A stretch of DNA of 64,000 nucleotides from Streptomyces hygroscopicus subsp. hygroscopicus (GTDB lineage Bacteria > Actinomycetota > Actinomycetes > Streptomycetales > Streptomycetaceae): positions 124,001 to 188,000 of the forward strand of contig NZ_BSSM01000011.1 of assembly GCF_030269125.1 (NCBI RefSeq), written 5' to 3'. Shown one piece after another: positions 1 through 7,675 of this stretch. Within the stretch, counting starts at the first letter, position 1, and each line of letters opens with the position of its first letter. The translations under genes were made by a program, and so were the position numbers. The notes beneath the pieces were generated by a model. That model saw nothing but the letters and a program-made list of their open reading frames with translations. It searched no databases and had not been told where the DNA came from.

Positions 1-2037
1 GACGTCCACGGTGGGCGGCGAGGCCAGCCGCTCGTTGATCGCCGCGAGGTCCTCGGGGGACAGGCCGATACCGGTGTCGTGGATCTCGATCAGCACGCGC
101 CCGTCGGGCAGCGCGTGACCGGTGACCTTGACCTTGGTCTGCGGGGAGGAGAACGAGGTGGCGTTCTCCAGCAGCTCGGCGAGCAGGTGCACGAGGTCGT
201 TGACGACCCGGCCCGCGACCTCCGTCGTCGGTACGGCGGCCAGTTCGATGCGCTCGTACTGCTCCACCTCGGACGCGGCGGCGCGGAGCACGTCGACCAG
301 CGGCACGGGACGGGTCCAGCGGCGGCCCGGCTCCTCACCGGCGAGGACGAGGAGGTTCTCGCCGTTACGGCGCATACGGGTGGCGAGGTGGTCCAGCTTG
401 AACAGCGAGGACAGCTGGTCGGGGTCGGCCTCGCGGGACTCCAGTTCGGAGATGAGCGACAGCTGGCGCTGGATCAGACCCTGGGAGCGGCGCGAGAGGT
501 TGGTGAACATCGCGTTGACGTTGCCCCGCAGGAGGGCCTGCTCGGCGGCGAGGCGGACCGCCTCGCGGTGCACGTCGTCGAAGGCCGCGGCCACCTGGCC
601 GATCTCGTCCCGGGAGTGCACACCGACCGACTCCACGGACGTGTCCACGTCCTGCGGGTCGGACTCCGACAGGTGCTTGACCAGCTCGGGCAGGCGTTCC
701 TGGGCGACCTTGGTCGCGGTCTCCTGGAGCCGGCGCAGCGAGCGGATCATGGAGCGGGCCACGACGAACGCGCCGACCAGCGAGACGCCGAGCACCAGCA
801 GGATCAGCACACCGGAGATGATGGCGTCGCGCTGGGTGGCGCTCTTCAGCTCGCGCGCCTTCTGCTCCATGTCCTCGAGCAGCGTGTGCTCGATCTTCTT
901 CATCTGCTCGATCTTGGTCGAGCTGTCGTCCACCCAGTCGCGGTACGAGCGCGCGGGCAGGTCGGCCAGGCCGCCGCGCTGCGCGAAGGCGCGCTTGGCG
1001 TAGGTGTCCGCGGACTCGATCGTCGGGTTGTTGCCGCCGTCGATCGGCTTGAGCAGTTCCTCCGCGTTCTGGCTCGCGTAGATCTTGCGGAAGATCGCCA
1101 GCTCGGAGTTCTCGCTCTCGTACGCCGACTCGCCGTACAGGCGGTCGTTCTCGGAGAGGCTGGCCTTGCTCGAGGTGGTCGAGGGCAGCGCCGCCGCGAT
1201 GGTCGCGCGCTGCACGGACGCGTACTCCTTGGCGGTGGAGAAGGCCGCCAGGGCGCGGGTGCGCGAGATCATCTCCGGGTTGCTGGACGCCTCGGCCATG
1301 TCCTGGGACAGGTCGATCAGCTGGGTGATCAGCCGGTGGTACGACTCGATGGTCTGGGTCGAGTTGTCCTTGGACTCATAGGCGGACCGGCGGATCTTGG
1401 CCAGGTCGTCCAGCTGGTTGGCGAGGCCGACGAGCGCGTCGCGCACACCCTGGAGCTGGCCGTCCTTGCTCGCCTCGTCGATCTGCTCGGAGGCGTCGAG
1501 GAAGTTGGCGCGGGCCCGGTCGGTCTTCTGCTGGTAGCCCTTGACCGTGTAGTCGTTCGCGCTGAGCCCGTGAGACAGGGGACCGGCGGACTGGTCGCGC
1601 TCCTCCTGGAGCGCGGCGGCCAGCTCGGTGGCCTGCTTGGTCATGTCCGTCAGCAGCTTCATGTTGTCGAGCTGCTGGATGTCGTTCAGGTTCTCGTTGA
1701 TGCGCAGGGCGCCCAGCGAGGTCGCCGCGACCACGGGGAGCGCGAGCAGCGAGACCAGACGGGTCGAGATGCGCCAGTTGCGCAGGGCCATGCGCGAGCC
1801 GGAACCGGGGGGGCTCGCGGCGGACTTGGCGGCCGGCGCGGAGCCGGCGGGCTTGGGGGAGCCCTTGGCGGAGGAGGGGGCCGACGCGCCGGGGCGTGCG
1901 CGCTCGGAGCCTTCACCGGGCGGGGTCGGACCCGGGTTCTGGGCGTGCTGGGGAGAGGCGCTGCCCTTCATGGGGCCAGTCCCGTCGTGCTCCGGCTCCG
2001 CCGAAGCGCTGCCATCCCTCTTGAAACGTCCCTGCAC
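1..2037 (-). CDS. cvnA1: Conservon (Cvn) sensor histidine kinase-like protein, 3' end outside window
   Basis: The minus-strand frame stays open from a GTG at 2037 to the window edge (679 residues, C-terminus missing). The order is a Pro/Ser/Ala-rich cytoplasmic N-terminus of about 85 residues, a first membrane segment near 92-108, a long extracellular helical nitrate/nitrite-sensing type region, a second membrane segment near 402-424 (ISGVLILLVLGVSLVGAF), a HAMP linker, and a GHKL ATPase domain with N box HLLAELLENAT near 615 and G1 box DTGIGL near 650. This is the architecture of CvnA proteins, the membrane kinase-like sensors of Streptomyces conservons, which act with CvnB (roadblock), CvnC and the GTPase CvnD. 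Those partners would lie beyond base 1. No clear phospho-acceptor H box is visible in the linker, as expected for CvnA. The GTG start has AGAGG about 11 nt upstream; ATG 1971 has no such site. The number 1 in the symbol rests on remembered synteny. Confidence 0.88.
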   Translation of the reverse strand, partial: MQGRFKRDGSASAEPEHDGTGPMKGSASPQHAQNPGPTPPGEGSERARPGASAPSSAKGSPKPAGSAPAAKSAASPPGSGSRMALRNWRISTRLVSLLALPVVAATSLGALRINENLNDIQQLDNMKLLTDMTKQATELAAALQEERDQSAGPLSHGLSANDYTVKGYQQKTDRARANFLDASEQIDEASKDGQLQGVRDALVGLANQLDDLAKIRRSAYESKDNSTQTIESYHRLITQLIDLSQDMAEASSNPEMISRTRALAAFSTAKEYASVQRATIAAALPSTTSSKASLSENDRLYGESAYESENSELAIFRKIYASQNAEELLKPIDGGNNPTIESADTYAKRAFAQRGGLADLPARSYRDWVDDSSTKIEQMKKIEHTLLEDMEQKARELKSATQRDAIISGVLILLVLGVSLVGAFVVARSMIRSLRRLQETATKVAQERLPELVKHLSESDPQDVDTSVESVGVHSRDEIGQVAAAFDDVHREAVRLAAEQALLRGNVNAMFTNLSRRSQGLIQRQLSLISELESREADPDQLSSLFKLDHLATRMRRNGENLLVLAGEEPGRRWTRPVPLVDVLRAAASEVEQYERIELAAVPTTEVAGRVVNDLVHLLAELLENATSFSSPQTKVKVTGHALPDGRVLIEIHDTGIGLSPEDLAAINERLASPPTVDV

Positions 2038-2621
2038 TAGCGTCGCAACCTCTGGACCAGGCGCCCCTCCGCGCGAACGGAGGAACACGGTGTCGGCGTC
2101 GTGGAAGGCGCCCTGAAAACGCCCCCCGGTGGTCTTGAGTGACCGGCGCTGGTTTCCCCCTTGTCTCGCCGCCACTCGGCGCTGCGTTGCGCCCCCTGCG
2201 CGCCGGCTCGATCCCGCGGCGGTCCGTGGAATTCCAGCACAGTGGCGGATCTCCAACAAGGGCCGTGGGTCGAGCCGTGACAACGGTGACAGGGTGTGCA
2301 TGTCGGGTCACAAGTCGTGGAAGTCGATCTCATCCATAACGGGCGTATCCCTGCGAGTCGCCGCGCGGTGGCACGTGTCCCAGTCGCCATGATCGGCAGC
2401 GGAATGATGGCTTCCGAGCGTCAATGTCCGTTTCGGTAGGGCGGATTGTCAGCCGGAATTGACCGGTTTGCCCCCGAGCTGGTGAGCAAAATCACACAAC
2501 CATCTGGGCTGGTTGGCGAGTTGGTCAGGGAATCGGATGTTTAGCCTGACGCTTTACATGAGGGACGTATCTGTCACCCCGCACTGTCACCCGCCGACAC
2601 AGGACTAGGACGCGTACAACC
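2038..2621. other. Divergent intergenic region of 584 bp
   Basis: This gap holds the upstream regions of the conservon kinase (leftward) and the small peptide gene (rightward). The stretch from about 2370 to 2560 is visibly poorer in G+C than its surroundings. It contains promoter-like hexamers such as CTGACG at about 2546 followed by TATCTG 16 nt later. Short reading frames on both strands are high-GC noise. I see no RNA gene or clear operator. Confidence 0.45.
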
Positions 2622-2816
2622 GTGAAGACGACGATGATGTTCCGCAAGATAGCCAACCCGCGACGCACGACCCTGGCGCACCTCGAGGACGCCGGCGAGC
2701 TGCAGACGCCCGCGCTGCCGGAGCAATCCGTCGAACTCCCCGCCCAGACGGCCAACCCCCGGCGCACCATCCTGATGGAGCTCCCCGAGGCCGCGGCGGC
2801 CACCCCCGGCGAGTGA
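2622..2816 (+). CDS. Small peptide (64 aa) with an internal ANPRRT repeat, unknown function
   Basis: A short gene starts at GTG 2622 with purine-rich AGGACTAGGA upstream. It is isolated by a long gap on its left and a strong terminator on its right (2844-2897), so it is a monocistron. The peptide begins MKTTMMFRKI and contains two related blocks, ANPRRTTLAHLE and ANPRRTILMELPE, separated by a Pro/Glu-rich spacer, and it ends in AAAATPGE. There is no convincing signal peptide or membrane helix. I do not recognise a named family. A doubled block in a short peptide fits a multi-core peptide precursor, a small regulator with two binding motifs, or a signal linked to the divergent sensor kinase. 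No modifying enzyme is encoded within the window beside it. Confidence 0.7.
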   Translation: MKTTMMFRKIANPRRTTLAHLEDAGELQTPALPEQSVELPAQTANPRRTILMELPEAAAATPGE

Positions 2817-2843
2817 CCGCCGGATCGCCCGCAGGACCCCGGG

Positions 2844-2897
2844 GCGCGGCCCGGGAGATCACCCGACGGTGGTGATCTTCCGGGCCGCGCTCGTCTT
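2844..2897 (+). terminator. Intrinsic terminator after the small peptide gene
   Basis: Two 20-nt arms (2844-2863 and 2871-2890) pair with a single G-U wobble around a 7-nt loop and are followed by TCGTCTTTT. It is one of the strongest hairpins in the window and ends the transcript of the 64-aa peptide. Confidence 0.85.
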
Positions 2898-3224
2898 TTC
2901 GGTGACCCGGACGGCGGGCCGCACATGTTTTCCCCCGCATTCGCGCCGCCGTGTTTATCGGGTACGACGACGGTGGGCGCCGCAGTGTTCCCGGCTCCCG
3001 GAGCCGATCCCGAAAGGGCGCCATCAGTGCAGGTCAGAGGCGTGACAGGTGCCGGGTTCCGGCATGTCGCCGCCCCCGAATACGCCGGAAACGGGAATTC
3101 CCCTTAAGCGCTTTACGGCCCCCGAAAAACCCTTCGCCCCGCGCTCCCGGACGAACGCCCGGCCGCCCGACCGGTTAACCTTGGGCGTCAGTACGCCGGT
3201 TCTCAGTGAGGGGCGCAAGCACCC
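2898..3224. other. Intergenic region of 327 bp before the FAH gene
   Basis: No supported gene lies here. Short reading frames do not resemble proteins. It should contain the promoter for the FAH-gltX transcription unit; a TTAAGCGC-type AT-rich patch occurs near 3104 and GGTTAACC near 3173, but I cannot assign hexamers with confidence. Confidence 0.4.
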
Positions 3225-4010
3225 GTGCGCATCGCCAGGTTCTCCATCGACGGGAACGTAGCCTTCGGCGCGGTCGAGGGCGACAAGCAGGACGAACTCG
3301 TCCTCGACATCATCAAGGGCATCCCCTTCGCCGACCACGAGCTGTCCGGGACGAAGGTGCCGCTGAGCAAGGTCAGGCTGCTCCCGCCGGTCCTCCCCAA
3401 CAAGGTCGTGGCGTTCGGCCGCAACTACGCCGAGCACGCCCGTGAGCTGGGCAACGAGGTGCCCGAGGCACCGTTCGCCTTCTTCAAGCCGTCCACTTCG
3501 GTCATCGGGCCCGGGGACGAGATCCAGTACCCCCCGTTCTCCGAGGAACTGCACCACGAGGCCGAGCTGGCCGTCGTCATCGGCCGCATGTGCCGCGAGG
3601 TGCCCCGCGAGCGCGTCAAGGACGTGATCTTCGGCTACACCTGCGCCAACGACGTCACCGCCCGCGACGTCCAGCGCCGCGAGAAGCAGTGGGCCAGGGC
3701 CAAGGGCTTCGACACCTCCTGCCCGCTCGGCCCCTGGGTGGAGACCGATCTGGACCTCGCGCGGGCGGGCGACCTCACCGTGCAGCTCACGGTCAACGGC
3801 GAACAACGCCAGCTGGGCAGCACCAGCGAGATGATCCACCCCATCGAGGACCTGATCGTCAACATCACCGAGGCCATGACGCTGCTGCCCGGCGACGTCA
3901 TCCTCACCGGCACCCCGGCAGGGGTCGGCCCCCTGAACGTCGGCGACGACGTCGCCGTCACCATCGAAGGCATCGGCACTCTCACCAACAAGGTTGTCAA
4001 GCGTGGCTAG
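3225..4010 (+). CDS. Fumarylacetoacetate hydrolase (FAH) family protein
   Basis: This 261-residue protein has the FAH/hydratase-decarboxylase fold common to fumarylpyruvate and acylpyruvate hydrolases. Visible family signatures are the GRNYAEHARELG segment near 68, the metal-binding acidic segment HHEAELAVVIG near 110, and GDVILTGTPAGVGPL near 225. The metal ion (Mg or Mn) would bind Glu/Asp residues of these segments and help cleave a C-C bond in a beta-diketo acid. The true substrate cannot be read from the sequence. The start is a GTG preceded by GAGGGGC. Its last codons overlap the gltX start by 8 nt, so the two are translationally coupled in one transcript. Confidence 0.85.
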   Translation: MRIARFSIDGNVAFGAVEGDKQDELVLDIIKGIPFADHELSGTKVPLSKVRLLPPVLPNKVVAFGRNYAEHARELGNEVPEAPFAFFKPSTSVIGPGDEIQYPPFSEELHHEAELAVVIGRMCREVPRERVKDVIFGYTCANDVTARDVQRREKQWARAKGFDTSCPLGPWVETDLDLARAGDLTVQLTVNGEQRQLGSTSEMIHPIEDLIVNITEAMTLLPGDVILTGTPAGVGPLNVGDDVAVTIEGIGTLTNKVVKRG

Positions 4011-5487
4011 CGCACCCGCCTCACCCGTCCGCGTCCGTTTCTGCCCCTCGCCCACCGGTAACCCCCACGTGGGCCTGGTCCGCACCGCCCTGTTCAACTG
4101 GGCGTTCGCCCGGCACCACCAGGGCACCCTGGTCTTCCGCATCGAGGACACCGACGCGGCCCGCGACTCCGAGGAGTCGTACAACCAGCTGCTCGACGCG
4201 ATGCGCTGGCTCGGCTTCGACTGGGACGAGGGCCCCGAGGTCGGCGGGCCGCACACGCCGTACCGGCAGTCGCAGCGCATGGACATCTACGCCGACGTCG
4301 CGCAGAAGCTCCTCGACGGCGGGTACGCCTACCGCTGCTACTGCTCCCAGGAGGAGCTGGACACGCGCCGCGAGGCCGCCCGCGCCGCCGGCAGGCCCTC
4401 CGGCTACGACGGCCACTGCCGCGACCTGTCCGCCGAGCAGGTCGAGCAGTACCAGGCCGAGGGCCGGGCGCCGATCGTCCGGTTCCGGATGCCCGACGAG
4501 ACGATCACCTTCGACGACCTGGTGCGCGGCGAGCTGACCTTCACCCCGGAGAACGTGCCGGACTACGGCATCGTCCGTGCCAACGGCGCCCCGCTGTACA
4601 CGCTGGTCAACCCCGTCGACGACGCGCTGATGGAGATCACGCACGTGCTGCGGGGCGAGGACCTGCTCTCCTCCACCCCGCGCCAGATCGCGCTGTACAA
4701 GGCGCTGATGGAGCTGGGCATCGCCAAGCAGATCCCGGCCTTCGGGCACCTGCCCTACGTGATGGGCGAGGGCAACAAGAAGCTGTCCAAGCGCGACCCG
4801 CAGTCCTCGCTGAACCTCTACCGCGAGCGCGGCTTCCTGCCCGAGGGCCTGCTCAACTACCTGTCCCTGCTGGGCTGGTCGCTCTCGGCGGACAAGGACA
4901 TCTTCACGATCGAGGAGATGGTCGCGGCCTTCGAGATCTCCGACGTGAACCCCAACCCGGCGCGCTTCGACCTGAAGAAGTGCGAGGCGATCAACGCCGA
5001 CCACATCCGCATGCTGGACGTGAAGGAGTTCACCGAGCGCTGCCGCACCTGGCTGAAGGCCCCCTTCGCCCCCTGGCCGCCGGAGGCGTTCGACGAGGCC
5101 AAGTGGGAGGCCATCGCCCCGCACGCCCAGACCCGTCTGAAGGTGCTCTCGGAGATCACCGAGAACGTCGACTTCCTGTTCCTGCCGGAGCCGGTCCTCG
5201 ACGAGGCGTCCTGGACCAAGGCGATGAAGGAGGGCAGCGACGCCCTCCTCCGCACGGCCCGCGAGAAGCTGGAGTCCGCGGACTGGACGTCGGCGGAGTC
5301 CCTCAAGGAGGCCGTCCTGGCCGCCGGCGAGGCCCACGGCCTCAAGCTCGGCAAGGCCCAGGCCCCGGTCCGCGTCGCCGTCACCGGCCGCACCGTCGGC
5401 CTGCCGCTCTTCGAGTCCCTTGAGGTCCTGGGCAAGGAGACGACCCTGGCCCGCATCGACGCGGCCCTGGCGAAGCTCGCGGCCTGA
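4003..5487 (+). CDS. gltX: Glutamate--tRNA ligase (GluRS)
   Basis: GltX attaches glutamate to tRNA in the cytoplasm. Class I synthetase signatures are present: the HIGH-region segment SPTGNPHVGLVRTALFNW at about residues 12-30 and the KMSKS equivalent KLSKRD at about 260, followed by a helical anticodon-binding C-terminus. The length (494 aa) is normal. I chose GTG 4003 (VASAPASPVRVRF) over TTG 3994 because it overlaps the FAH stop and resembles other Streptomyces starts. Actinobacteria generally lack GlnRS, so this enzyme is expected to be non-discriminating and also charge tRNA-Gln with Glu for GatCAB to amidate. tRNA-Glu and tRNA-Gln genes lie 1 kb downstream. Confidence 0.97.
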   Translation: MASAPASPVRVRFCPSPTGNPHVGLVRTALFNWAFARHHQGTLVFRIEDTDAARDSEESYNQLLDAMRWLGFDWDEGPEVGGPHTPYRQSQRMDIYADVAQKLLDGGYAYRCYCSQEELDTRREAARAAGRPSGYDGHCRDLSAEQVEQYQAEGRAPIVRFRMPDETITFDDLVRGELTFTPENVPDYGIVRANGAPLYTLVNPVDDALMEITHVLRGEDLLSSTPRQIALYKALMELGIAKQIPAFGHLPYVMGEGNKKLSKRDPQSSLNLYRERGFLPEGLLNYLSLLGWSLSADKDIFTIEEMVAAFEISDVNPNPARFDLKKCEAINADHIRMLDVKEFTERCRTWLKAPFAPWPPEAFDEAKWEAIAPHAQTRLKVLSEITENVDFLFLPEPVLDEASWTKAMKEGSDALLRTAREKLESADWTSAESLKEAVLAAGEAHGLKLGKAQAPVRVAVTGRTVGLPLFESLEVLGKETTLARIDAALAKLAA

Positions 5488-5502
5488 GCATCACCGCACG
5501 AC

Positions 5503-5536
5503 AGGGGCGGCCCCCGGGAGACCGGGTGCCGCCCCT
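5503..5536 (+). terminator. Hairpin terminator after gltX
   Basis: AGGGGCGGC at 5503-5511 pairs with GCCGCCCCT at 5528-5536, and the interior can extend the stem with CCCGG/CCGGG. There is no T-tract, as is common in Streptomyces. Confidence 0.65.
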
Positions 5537-5634
5537 CGGCGTACCCCCTGGTGTGACGACGCTCACCGCTCCGGGCCGGGGTGCGCCCGCCGTTCCCCGG
5601 ACGCGCCCCGACCTCCGGCGTTACGGTCGGAGGC

Positions 5635-6366
5635 GTGAGCATCGAAGCCGTGGTCTGGGACGTGGACGACACGCTCTTCGACTACACCAGCGCCGACCGG
5701 AGCGGGATGCGGGCGCACCTCGCCGCCGAGGGGCTGCTCGGGCGCTACGGCGCGGTGGAGGACGCGCTGGGCCGGTGGCGGGAGATCACCGACCGGCAGT
5801 GGGCGCGGTACGCGGCGGGGGAGTGCGACTTCCGGCAGCAGCGGTGCGACCGCGTGCGCGCGTTCCTCGACGCCGAGATGGACGACGCCGAGGCGGAGGC
5901 CTGGTTCGAGCGGTACGTGGGGCACTACGAGGCCGCCTGGGGGCTCTTCCCGGACGTGCTGCCCGCACTGGAGGCGCTCGCGGGCACGCACCGGCACGCG
6001 GTGCTGTCGAACTCCAGCATCACCGTCCAGGAGCGCAAGCTGCGCGCGCTCGGCCTCCTGGACCGCTTCGAGGCCGTGCTGTGCGCCGCCGAGCTGGGCG
6101 TCTCCAAGCCCCGGCCCGGCGCCTTCCTGGCCGCCTGCGAGGCGCTCGGCCTGGCTCCGCACGAGGTGGCGTACGTCGGCGACCACCCGGAGATCGACGG
6201 GCGGGGCGCCGCCGAGGCCGGGCTGCTGTCGGTGTGGATCGACCGCGGGACGGTGCCCGCGGGGGCCGCCGGGGACGTCGTCGTGCACCGCATCGCCAGC
6301 CTGTCCGAACTCCCGGCGCTGCTCCGCTCGGATACTCGTTTTGGAGCCCCGTCCACCTTCGGGTAA
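5635..6366 (+). CDS. HAD-superfamily hydrolase
   Basis: This 243-residue protein is a haloacid-dehalogenase-type phosphatase. Motif I is DVDDTLFDYT with nucleophile Asp near residue 9, motif II is VLSNSS, motif III is the lysine in SKPRPGAF, and motif IV is VGDHPEID. A helical cap lies between motifs I and II, as in subclass I phosphatases acting on small phosphorylated metabolites. The substrate is unknown. The start is GTG 5635 rather than the upstream GTG 5581, because homology begins at SIEAVVWD. TACGGT lies 7 nt before the GTG and GGAGG is only 1 nt away, too close for ribosome binding, so a leaderless mRNA is likely. Confidence 0.85.
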   Translation: MSIEAVVWDVDDTLFDYTSADRSGMRAHLAAEGLLGRYGAVEDALGRWREITDRQWARYAAGECDFRQQRCDRVRAFLDAEMDDAEAEAWFERYVGHYEAAWGLFPDVLPALEALAGTHRHAVLSNSSITVQERKLRALGLLDRFEAVLCAAELGVSKPRPGAFLAACEALGLAPHEVAYVGDHPEIDGRGAAEAGLLSVWIDRGTVPAGAAGDVVVHRIASLSELPALLRSDTRFGAPSTFG

Positions 6367-6369
6367 TGT
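6341..6369 (+). promoter_or_regulatory. Promoter of the tRNA-Gln/Glu cluster
   Basis: TTGGAG (6341-6346) and TAATGT (6364-6369) are separated by exactly 17 nt, matching a housekeeping-sigma promoter. The -10 hexamer overlaps the stop codon of the HAD gene. Transcription would start near 6376, about 80 nt before the first tRNA. Confidence 0.65.
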
Positions 6370-6456
6370 TCTTCCTGCGCCGAGGGGAACGGGCCGAAAG
6401 GCCGGGACCCGGAGGAGCGAACTAGAACAAGAACCCCCCAGGGGCTTGAGTTCCAG

Positions 6457-6528
6457 TGGCCTATGGTGTAATTGGCAGCACGACTGATTCTGGTTCAGTT
6501 AGTCTTGGTTCGAGTCCAGGTAGGCCAG
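6457..6528 (+). tRNA. tRNA-Gln (anticodon CTG), copy 1
   Basis: A 72-nt cloverleaf with acceptor stem TGGCCTA/TAGGCCA, anticodon stem ACTGA/TCAGT, loop TTCTGGT giving anticodon CTG, and TTCGAGT T-loop. Discriminator base is G. The 3' CCA is not encoded. Confidence 0.97.
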
Positions 6529-6549
6529 CTCGCAGAGCTTATCTGCAAA

Positions 6550-6622
6550 GCCCCCGTTGTGTAGCGGCCTAGCACGCTGCCCTCTCAAGGCAGTAGCGCC
6601 GGTTCGAATCCGGTCGGGGGTA
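6550..6622 (+). tRNA. tRNA-Glu (anticodon CTC), copy 1
   Basis: A 73-nt cloverleaf with acceptor GCCCCCG/CGGGGGT, anticodon stem CTGCC/GGCAG, loop CTCTCAA (anticodon CTC) and T-loop TTCGAAT. CCA is not encoded. It differs from copies 2 and 3 by one compensated base pair in the anticodon stem (T-A here, C-G there). Confidence 0.97.
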
Positions 6623-6651
6623 CTGATCCTGATCTTGTCGGGATCGCTAGG

Positions 6652-6724
6652 GCCCCCGTTGTGTAGCGGCCTAGCACGCCGCCCTCTCAAGGCGGTAGCG
6701 CCGGTTCGAATCCGGTCGGGGGTA
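6652..6724 (+). tRNA. tRNA-Glu (anticodon CTC), copy 2
   Basis: Same 73-nt structure as copy 1 but with anticodon stem CCGCC/GGCGG. It appears identical to copy 3. CCA is not encoded. Confidence 0.97.
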
Positions 6725-6745
6725 CTGACTGGTCTAAACCATCAT

Positions 6746-6817
6746 TGGTCTATGGTGTAATTGGCAGCACGACTGATTCTGGTTCAGTTAGTCTTGGTTC
6801 GAGTCCAGGTAGACCAG
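6746..6817 (+). tRNA. tRNA-Gln (anticodon CTG), copy 2
   Basis: A 72-nt cloverleaf nearly identical to the first tRNA-Gln. The acceptor stem carries one compensated change (TGGTCTA/TAGACCA in place of TGGCCTA/TAGGCCA), so the pairing is kept. Anticodon CTG. Confidence 0.97.
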
Positions 6818-6845
6818 CTCGGACCTGCGGAAACGCAGTGTCCAG

Positions 6846-6918
6846 GCCCCCGTTGTGTAGCGGCCTAGCACGCCGCCCTCTCAAGGCGGTAGCGCCGGTT
6901 CGAATCCGGTCGGGGGTA
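6846..6918 (+). tRNA. tRNA-Glu (anticodon CTC), copy 3
   Basis: Same sequence as tRNA-Glu copy 2. It is the last gene of the cluster and is followed after 6 nt by a perfect terminator hairpin. Confidence 0.97.
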
Positions 6919-6924
6919 CAGATC

Positions 6925-6954
6925 GAAGGCCCTCCGCTTCGGCGGAGGGCCTTC
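6925..6954 (+). terminator. Terminator of the tRNA cluster
   Basis: A perfect 13-bp stem (6925-6937 with 6942-6954) is closed by a TTCG tetraloop. It may also end transcripts from the convergent MerR-family gene. Confidence 0.85.
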
Positions 6955-6971
6955 GCCGTTGTCCGGCGGCG

Positions 6972-7616
6972 TCACTCGAAGCCGTACCGCCGGGCCGTCT
7001 CCTCCTCCTGGGCCAGCCGGTGCAGCGCCCGCAGCACCGGCTCGTTGAGGATCGCCCCGAGGACCGCGAACTCGATCCGCTCCGCCCCCGGCGGATGCGT
7101 CTCCATGTTGTCCAGGTCGAGCACGGCCGTCCGGTACATCAACTCCGCGTACGGCGCGAGCTGTTCGGCGCCCCAGCCGTAGCCGAGCCGGCGGAACGCG
7201 GCCACCGCCACCACCAGCGAGCGGTACGCGGGCGAGAGGGTCGCGAGCTGCCGCGCGTTCTCCCAGCCCAGCCGGTCGAGCAGCGCCGCGACCTCCTCGT
7301 GCGCGGCCTGTACGTACGCGTCCTCCTCGTCCGGCTCCGGGACCTGCGGCAGCGCCCACAGCGCCGCGCCCAGCCGGATCGTGCGGCCCAGCGACTCGTC
7401 GTCCACGTGCCCGAGCACCTCGCGCACCTTCGCCACGGGCAGCTGGCCGACCTGCACCATCGCCCGCACCAGCCGCAGCCGGCGCAGATGCTCCTCGTCG
7501 TACTCCGCCGTCGTCGCGTTGATCTGCCGGCCCGGCCGCAACAGGCCCTCGCGCAGGTAGTACTTGATCGTCGCGGTGGAGACACCGCTGCGTCTGCTCA
7601 GTTCGGCCAGCCGCAT
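6972..7616 (-). CDS. MerR-family transcriptional regulator
   Basis: This 214-residue protein starts with a winged-helix MerR DNA-binding domain (MRLAELSRRSGVSTATIKYYLREGLL, split here as MRLAELSRRSG then VSTATIKYYLREGLL). A dimerisation helix and a 130-residue Glu/Ala/Leu-rich effector domain of no recognised type follow. I see no metal-binding cysteine cluster, so a metal or redox sensor is unlikely. The start is ATG 7616, which has AAGGAGG 10 nt upstream; the in-frame ATG at 7652 would put the inverted repeat inside the gene. It is divergent from the DUF4188 gene and should bind the 7632-7652 repeat, controlling both itself and that neighbour. Confidence 0.85.
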   Translation of the reverse strand: MRLAELSRRSGVSTATIKYYLREGLLRPGRQINATTAEYDEEHLRRLRLVRAMVQVGQLPVAKVREVLGHVDDESLGRTIRLGAALWALPQVPEPDEEDAYVQAAHEEVAALLDRLGWENARQLATLSPAYRSLVVAVAAFRRLGYGWGAEQLAPYAELMYRTAVLDLDNMETHPPGAERIEFAVLGAILNEPVLRALHRLAQEEETARRYGFE

Positions 7617-7631
7617 GTCTTGCGTACCTCC

Positions 7632-7652
7632 TTGGATAAGAGCACTATCCAA
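7632..7652. promoter_or_regulatory. Inverted repeat operator between the MerR gene and the DUF4188 gene
   Basis: TTGGATA (7632-7638) and TATCCAA (7646-7652) form a perfect 7-bp inverted repeat with a 7-nt spacer, in the gap between the two divergent genes. Confidence 0.7.
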
Positions 7653-7675
7653 ACACGTGGGAGAAGGGGGAAGCC

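Noticed and set aside
79..2040. A 653-aa plus-strand open frame opposite the kinase gene
   Set aside because: It is the antisense shadow of the conservon kinase; its protein is Arg/Gly/Leu/Val low-complexity sequence without domains.
6925..6954. A phage attachment site next to the tRNA genes
   Set aside because: No integrase or repeated tRNA 3' end is found beyond the tRNA copies themselves; the feature is a terminator.
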